Both the position numbers and the translations under genes were made by a program. A stretch of DNA of 64,000 nucleotides from Hyphomicrobiales bacterium. Its GTDB lineage: Bacteria; Pseudomonadota; Alphaproteobacteria; Rhizobiales; Rhizobiaceae. Positions within the stretch are counted from its first letter, which is position 1, and every line of letters starts with the position of its first letter. The stretch spans positions 186,001 through 250,000 of the forward strand of contig UBXM01000006.1 of NCBI GenBank assembly GCA_900469445.1, given 5' to 3'. The notes under the pieces were generated by a model. The model ran no database searches and was not told the origin of the DNA. It saw only the letters and a list, made by a program, of their open reading frames with translations. Shown piece by piece: positions 59,917 to 64,000 of this stretch.

Positions 59917-60663
59917 ATGAAAATCGTTGTTGTTGGTGGAACCGGATTTATCGGGTCCAAAGTCGTAGCAAAGCTGACAGATCTCGGCCATGAGGCGATC
60001 GCGGCGGCTCCGAATAACGGTGTCAACACTGTCACCGGTGAAGGTTTGGATGAGGCTATGGCGGGAGCGCACGCCGTCCTTGACGTGACAAATTCACCGA
60101 CTTTCGATCCGCAGGGTATTCTCGATTTCTTCCATAAATCCACATCGAACCAACTTGCCGCGGAAAAAGACGCCCACGTTGGCCATCACGTGGTGCTGTC
60201 GATCGTTGGCACAGAGAAGCTTCCGGACAACGCATATATCAAAGGCAAGGCCACACAGGAGAATTTGGTCGAGGGGTCTGGTATTCCTTACACGATAGTC
60301 CACGCCACGCAGTTCATGGAGTACCTTGGGACGATTGCCGATCATGGTGGCTCGGGCACTGAAACACACATCTCGACAGCAAACGTCCAGGTTATCGCCG
60401 CGCAAGATCTAGTAGATGCTCTCTGCGACATACTCGTTGGAGAGCCAGCAAACGGTATCGTGCAGATTGCTGGGCCAGAACGTGCACCGATGAGCGATGT
60501 CGTGGCTCGCTATCTGAGGGCGAAGGGTGACCCCAGGATAGTCAAGGCCGACGCCGACGCGCTTTACTTTGGATCGCGGCTGGAGCCGAACATGTTGGTC
60601 CCGGAAGGAAAAGCTCTCCTCGGGCACACCACCTTCGATCAATGGATAACCAACATTCGCTAA
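59917..60663 (+). CDS. NmrA-like NAD(P)-binding oxidoreductase
   Basis: A 248-residue atypical SDR from ATG 59917 (MKIVVVGGTGFIGSKVVAKL), after GGGAGA. The middle HHVVLSIVGTEKLPDNAYIKGKATQENLVEGSGIPYTIVHATQFMEY aligns closely with the paralogue at 49906. It lacks the classical YxxxK. Likely binds NADP(H) and a small quinone-like substrate. A terminator hairpin at 60691-60721 follows. Convergent with an Rrf2-type regulator. Confidence 0.85.
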   Translation: MKIVVVGGTGFIGSKVVAKLTDLGHEAIAAAPNNGVNTVTGEGLDEAMAGAHAVLDVTNSPTFDPQGILDFFHKSTSNQLAAEKDAHVGHHVVLSIVGTEKLPDNAYIKGKATQENLVEGSGIPYTIVHATQFMEYLGTIADHGGSGTETHISTANVQVIAAQDLVDALCDILVGEPANGIVQIAGPERAPMSDVVARYLRAKGDPRIVKADADALYFGSRLEPNMLVPEGKALLGHTTFDQWITNIR

Positions 60664-60690
60664 TCGGTTATAGATAGCTATCGCTCGACG

Positions 60691-60721
60691 GGCAGAGGGT
60701 AATCGTTATTTATCCTCTGCC
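60691..60721. terminator. Bidirectional terminator hairpin
   Basis: GGCAGAGG (60691-60698) pairs with CCTCTGCC (60714-60721), between convergent genes. Confidence 0.65.
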
Positions 60722-60796
60722 TTCCAACGTCAGATACCCATTTGTGATCTCCGCCCGTACCTCTGAGGCATCTGCTCGTCCGGTAGCGCTCTCACA

Positions 60797-61234
60797 TCAT
60801 TTTCGGCCAATCGTCCGGGAAGCGCGCAGATCTTGAAGTGTAATCTTGAGAGCGGCACGCCATTCATGTTCGGCAGCCATCATCACCTTATTGATTGGGC
60901 ATAATGAGGCTGCGGTCATACTGGTCGTGAGCTTGCCTATTCCGGTATCTTGGAAGAGCGGACCGTTGCCCTCGATCGCTTCCACAATGTTCAGAACTGT
61001 GATTTCATTGTCCTGCCTGGCAAGGCGGTAGCCGCCCATCGGACCCATTGCTTTAGCTAAAACGCCTGCTCTCGAGAGTGCCTGTAAGGCCTTGGCGAGA
61101 TACGGCTTCGGCAACCGGTAGGCTAGTGCCAGATCTTTTGCCGATAGAAACTCGTCATGCGGCAACTCGGCGAGGGTTAGGCAACAATGGAGACCCCACT
61201 CTACTTGCTTTCTAAGCTGCATTTCTGGTGCCAC
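60797..61234 (-). CDS. Rrf2-family transcriptional regulator
   Basis: A 145-residue regulator: MQLRKQVEWGLHCCLTLAELPHDEFLSAKDLALAYRLPKPYLAKALQALSRAGVLAKAMGPMGGYRLARQDNEITVLNIVEAIEG is the Rrf2 winged helix. In the C-terminal region only one cysteine (SLCPINK) remains of the usual three, so an iron-sulfur cluster is unlikely. It is divergent from the PAS kinase gene. Targets unknown. Confidence 0.9.
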   Translation of the reverse strand: MAPEMQLRKQVEWGLHCCLTLAELPHDEFLSAKDLALAYRLPKPYLAKALQALSRAGVLAKAMGPMGGYRLARQDNEITVLNIVEAIEGNGPLFQDTGIGKLTTSMTAASLCPINKVMMAAEHEWRAALKITLQDLRASRTIGRK

Positions 61235-61423
61235 TGACGCCGATCATTTCTGACAGGTTAGAAATTACCAACTCAGTGGCGAAAGGTGTACGAGAGTTTG
61301 TCTTGACCGTTCCCGCGACATTAAATGTGTGAGACGGAGGCAGTGGACACTCCAGCCTAAGCCTTGACATGAGGGAGGCGGTATCTTCCTGTGTTTTGCA
61401 TTTTGTTGCGGGGAGACAAGAGG

Positions 61424-63373
61424 GTGGTGGCATCGACGATCTCGGTCGAGGAGATCAAGGCGCTGGTAGATGCGATGCCCGGTCTCGGGTGGGCGGCTTG
61501 GCCTAATGGCGATTTCATTTGCCAGAGCGCGTCCATGGAGGAGTACACGGGCTTCCCGAGTTCAAGGTTTGTAGAGCGCGAGCCCCACAGCGGAGAATTT
61601 GCTTGGAGTGAGTTGCTTCATGGCGATGACTACCCCCGGCTTGAAAAGGCGTGGTTGACCGCAGTTGGAAGTCAAGGGATATTCGACGTCGCGCACCGAG
61701 TTCGAACGGGAGAAGGGGGCTTCCGCTGGCTTCGAACTGCCGCCCGCGCTCAGAAGGACTCAGCCGGAACGATCATCTATTGGCTTGGTACGTGCTTGGA
61801 TATCCATGACGCCGTCTCCGAGATGCAAGCATCCAAAGAACGCGAAAGGGCGCTTCAAAATTTTATCGACGCCGTACCTGTCCCGATTTGGGCGGCGGAT
61901 GAAGTCGGCGATCCACTATATTTCAATCAAGCGCTAAAAAGCCAAGTCGGCATAGACGCTGGAAATGCCGAACACAGATCCTCACTCACCTTGGACGAAG
62001 TGCTGTCGAAGGTGATCCATCCTGAAGATCTCCAAAGCGTTTCGGAAGCGCTCAAAGCTGCCTTTGCCGGAGGCGAGCGTTTCAAGCAGAAATACAGGCA
62101 GGTGCGCGCCGACGGGAGCTTTCGATGGACAGCGGGCGAGGCTAATGCCTTAACCGATAAGCAGGGCACCATAGTGCGGTGGCTTGGCGTAGCACACGAT
62201 ATCGACGATGAAGTCTCAGCTCAGACAGCGATTCTAGAGCGCGAAGCAAGGCTTGCTTTGATCATTGAGACTATGCCGGGTTTGCTTTGGGTCTCGTCGC
62301 CGGATGGGCAGCCCACCTATTTCAGTCGACAGTTGGAAGAATGGTCGGGTCTGACGATCGACCAGATCGCACGCGACGACGTCGATACGTTGACGGCCAT
62401 CATAGAGGCAACGATACATCCAGAACATAGACAAGAGGTCGAGGCTACGATCCGCAGGAGCTTCGAAACGGGCGAGCCGTGGTTCAGAAGGTTTCGACAG
62501 CGTCGGTTCGACGGTACGTGGCGGTGGTTAGAGGCGCGAATGGAGCCCCTGAGGGACGATAGCGGCCGCATAATCCAATGGTATGGGCTCCAAGTTGACA
62601 TCGAGAATGAATTCCGTGCCCAGGAATCCCTCAGGATCTCGCAAGAAAAATTGACGCGAGCCTCAAGCTATGCCGGGATGGCGGAGCTGTCAGCGTCGAT
62701 CGCTCACGAGCTTAGTCAACCTCTCGCCGCCGTCATTATGAGCGCGGATGCGTGCAAACGCTGGTTAGATTCCGATCCGCCGAAAATCGAAAAGGCAAGG
62801 CACAGTGCGGATTGTGTCGTTAGAGACGCTAACCTAGCAAGCGAGGTTGTTCGGAGGATTAGAGCGCTTTTCCAGCGAACGTCGGAGGAGCGACAGATCG
62901 TTGATATCAATCAGCTTGTACACTCCGTCACGAAACTGATGGCTGATGAATTGAAATCCAGCAGCATTCGGCTTGAACTGGATCTCGATAGTTCGCTGAG
63001 GCAGCTTTCGGTTGATAGTATGCAAATCCAGCAAGTTCTCGTAAACCTGATTCACAATGCTGCAGAGTCTTTAGCGGACGTTACAGATCGCGAGCGCCTG
63101 ATCACCGTGAAAACCTCCGCATCCGAAGCAGGTGCACGCGTCGAGGTCACTGATGTTGGTCGTGGGATTGAAGATATCGAGCGGATTTTCATGCCCTTCT
63201 TTACCACCAAGTCCAGCGGCTTAGGGATGGGGCTTTCGATTTGCGAGACGATAGTGCTATCGCACGGCGGAAGGATATGGGCTGAAAACACGGCGACAGG
63301 TGCGCGCGTGCTCTTTACGCTCGACGACGAAACTGCAGAAATGCAACTAAGCAGCACCCAGAAGCATTCGTAG
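61424..63373 (+). CDS. PAS-domain sensor histidine kinase, FixL type
   Basis: About 649 residues. Three PAS domains (about residues 10-130, 145-265 and 275-400), each ending in a PAC-like signature (FRWLRTAARAQKDSAGTIIYWLGTCLDI, FRWTAGEANALTDKQGTIVRWLGVAHDI, WRWLEARMEPLRDDSGRIIQWYGLQVDI). The HisKA helix ASIAHELSQPLAAVIMSADACKRWL holds the phosphorylated His and is of the FixL/DctB type. The ATPase domain has QQVLVNLIHNAAESL, DVGRGIEDI and SSGLGMGLSICETIVLSHGG. No membrane segment, so a cytoplasmic sensor. No partner regulator is adjacent. GTG 61424 is the favoured start. Confidence 0.88.
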   Translation: MVASTISVEEIKALVDAMPGLGWAAWPNGDFICQSASMEEYTGFPSSRFVEREPHSGEFAWSELLHGDDYPRLEKAWLTAVGSQGIFDVAHRVRTGEGGFRWLRTAARAQKDSAGTIIYWLGTCLDIHDAVSEMQASKERERALQNFIDAVPVPIWAADEVGDPLYFNQALKSQVGIDAGNAEHRSSLTLDEVLSKVIHPEDLQSVSEALKAAFAGGERFKQKYRQVRADGSFRWTAGEANALTDKQGTIVRWLGVAHDIDDEVSAQTAILEREARLALIIETMPGLLWVSSPDGQPTYFSRQLEEWSGLTIDQIARDDVDTLTAIIEATIHPEHRQEVEATIRRSFETGEPWFRRFRQRRFDGTWRWLEARMEPLRDDSGRIIQWYGLQVDIENEFRAQESLRISQEKLTRASSYAGMAELSASIAHELSQPLAAVIMSADACKRWLDSDPPKIEKARHSADCVVRDANLASEVVRRIRALFQRTSEERQIVDINQLVHSVTKLMADELKSSSIRLELDLDSSLRQLSVDSMQIQQVLVNLIHNAAESLADVTDRERLITVKTSASEAGARVEVTDVGRGIEDIERIFMPFFTTKSSGLGMGLSICETIVLSHGGRIWAENTATGARVLFTLDDETAEMQLSSTQKHS

Positions 63374-63763
63374 TTCCGGCTTCCGTATAGTCAGGTCGGC
63401 AACCGTATATTTGTCGAACACAGCTGCAAAGGCTGCTGAAGCTTCCGCCAAAATAGGGGGCAGCCCACATGCTGGCCTTACCGGGCAAGCCCCGCAGACT
63501 ATCATTTCGTCAAGACCTTCCGTGTGACGAAGGACCTTCCCAAGGTTGATCTCCTTGGCAGGCCTTGCCAAACGAATCCCTCCATTTCGGCCTCTTACAG
63601 ATTCGATAAAGCCAGCAGCAGAGAGGTCCTGTACGACCTTTTTTAGGTGATCTTGTGAGATGTCGAACGCTTGCGCGATGCCACGGATCGAGCCTAGCCC
63701 CTCCGCTGTACCAAGGTGTATCAAGACCCGGATGCTGTAGTCGGTGTATTTGGTTAGTCGCAT
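63347..63763 (-). CDS. nsrR: NsrR-like Rrf2 repressor
   Basis: About 138 residues from ATG 63763 (MRLTKYTDYSIRVLIHLG). The Rrf2 fold is standard. Three cysteines, CGACPVRPAC (Cys90, Cys93, Cys99), fit the Fe-S ligands of NsrR, a nitric oxide sensor. Two NsrR-like palindromes lie between it and the divergent truncated haemoglobin gene. It overlaps the tail of the kinase gene by 27 bp, tail to tail. Confidence 0.9.
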   Translation of the reverse strand: MRLTKYTDYSIRVLIHLGTAEGLGSIRGIAQAFDISQDHLKKVVQDLSAAGFIESVRGRNGGIRLARPAKEINLGKVLRHTEGLDEMIVCGACPVRPACGLPPILAEASAAFAAVFDKYTVADLTIRKPELRMLLGAA

Positions 63764-63794
63764 AAGACCCTGCGTCAAAACGCCCACATTTTAA

Positions 63795-63815
63795 AGGTGT
63801 ATTTTAATAGCACCT
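63795..63815. promoter_or_regulatory. NsrR-like operator 1
   Basis: AGGTG-N11-CACCT with an AT-rich centre (TATTTTAATAG); the arms extend to AAAGGTG/CACCTTT. It lies 32 bp upstream of the nsrR start and would allow autoregulation. Confidence 0.75.
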
Positions 63816-63831
63816 TTTTGCGGAACGTAAT

Positions 63832-63852
63832 AGGTGTATTTCAGATGCACCT
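63832..63852. promoter_or_regulatory. NsrR-like operator 2
   Basis: AGGTG-N11-CACCT (centre TATTTCAGATG), directly before the ribosome binding site TTTTGGAGG of the haemoglobin gene. Same spacing as operator 1, centres 37 bp apart. Confidence 0.75.
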
Positions 63853-63865
63853 TTTGGAGGTTGAC

Positions 63866-64000
63866 ATGCCGCTCAAACTTACGGAAGCCGATATCTCGCT
63901 CGTGTTGAGCCGTTTTTACGATCGGGTGAAAGTTGACGATCTGATTGGTCCGGTTTTCGCCGTCGTCCACGATTGGGACGAACATCTCAACAGACTGGCG
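63866..64000 (+). CDS. Truncated haemoglobin, group III, cut by window end
   Basis: Only the first 45 residues are present: MPLKLTEADISLVLSRFYDRVKVDDLIGPVFAVV then HDWDEHLNRLA. The RFYxRVxxDxLIGPVF and DWDEHL patterns are those of group III truncated globins, which handle nitric oxide or oxygen chemistry. TGGAGG precedes ATG 63866. Likely repressed by NsrR through the operators just upstream. Confidence 0.85.
   Translation, partial: MPLKLTEADISLVLSRFYDRVKVDDLIGPVFAVVHDWDEHLNRLA

Noticed and set aside
1..64000. CRISPR array, tRNA or rRNA genes
   Set aside because: No regularly spaced repeats and no tRNA or rRNA signature were seen on reading both strands.

Overview
This window looks like an accessory region (large plasmid, chromid or chromosomal island) of a Rhizobiales bacterium, probably Rhizobiaceae. 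The basis is a DUF982 gene, a DUF2177 gene, several tiny conserved proteins that I associate with rhizobia, two adjacent ku genes beside ligD, GGAAC-N16/17-GTT promoters of the alphaproteobacterial EcfG type, and moderately GC-rich coding sequence. I see no rRNA, tRNA, replication gene or CRISPR array.

Layout. 0.3-3.5 kb: a membrane protein, a GNAT enzyme, and an IS3-family element (1474-2950) whose right end abuts a PRC-barrel gene that has lost its signal peptide; the intact paralogue lies 19 kb away (21969-22589). 4-16.4 kb: a stress and DNA-repair block with NUDIX hydrolase, lipid kinase, phosphoesterase, exonuclease III, LigD, two Ku proteins, an SDR and many very small proteins, with several EcfG-like promoters. 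16.5-25 kb: a dead response-regulator fragment, EamA transporter, single-domain response regulator, MocR-type regulator, PRC-barrel protein and a TadG-like vWA protein. 25.4-28.5 kb: the most unusual locus. An ada gene is split at the codon of its first zinc-binding/methyl-acceptor Cys by a 1516-bp element with 25-bp imperfect terminal inverted repeats and an 8-bp target duplication. The only gene of the element is a TnpB-like RuvC nuclease without a zinc ribbon. The 3' end of that gene folds into consecutive hairpins that look like a guide (omega) RNA scaffold. 28.5-33 kb: Rrf2 regulator with an AhpD-like protein, MsrA, a PD-(D/E)XK-like protein and a CHRD-like secreted protein. 33.4-39.7 kb: a ba3-type terminal oxidase operon with three multihaem c-type cytochromes and a SecY-like membrane protein. 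39.8-64 kb: Ohr, Na+/H+ antiporter, FdhF/YdeP-type oxidoreductase, EF-hand protein, a STAND ATPase regulator next to a FixJ-type regulator lacking its phospho-acceptor Asp, redox enzymes (SDR, NmrA-like, AhpD-like), cupin, a FixL-type PAS kinase, and NsrR divergent from a truncated haemoglobin that runs off the window.

Links between genes. Eight copies of a 16-bp pseudo-palindrome close to GCAAACCWANGTATAG lie in intergenic DNA between 33 and 60 kb, 53-145 bp upstream of start codons of the oxidase operon, the FdhF-like gene, the STAND regulator, an AhpD-like gene, a haem-protein-like membrane gene, a cupin and an NmrA-like gene. I read this as a local redox/respiration regulon, plausibly controlled by a FixJ-type regulator. 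A second palindrome, GTACGATACCGTAC, recurs upstream of the NUDIX gene, the SDR and a small protein family. All functions are inferred from sequence alone.
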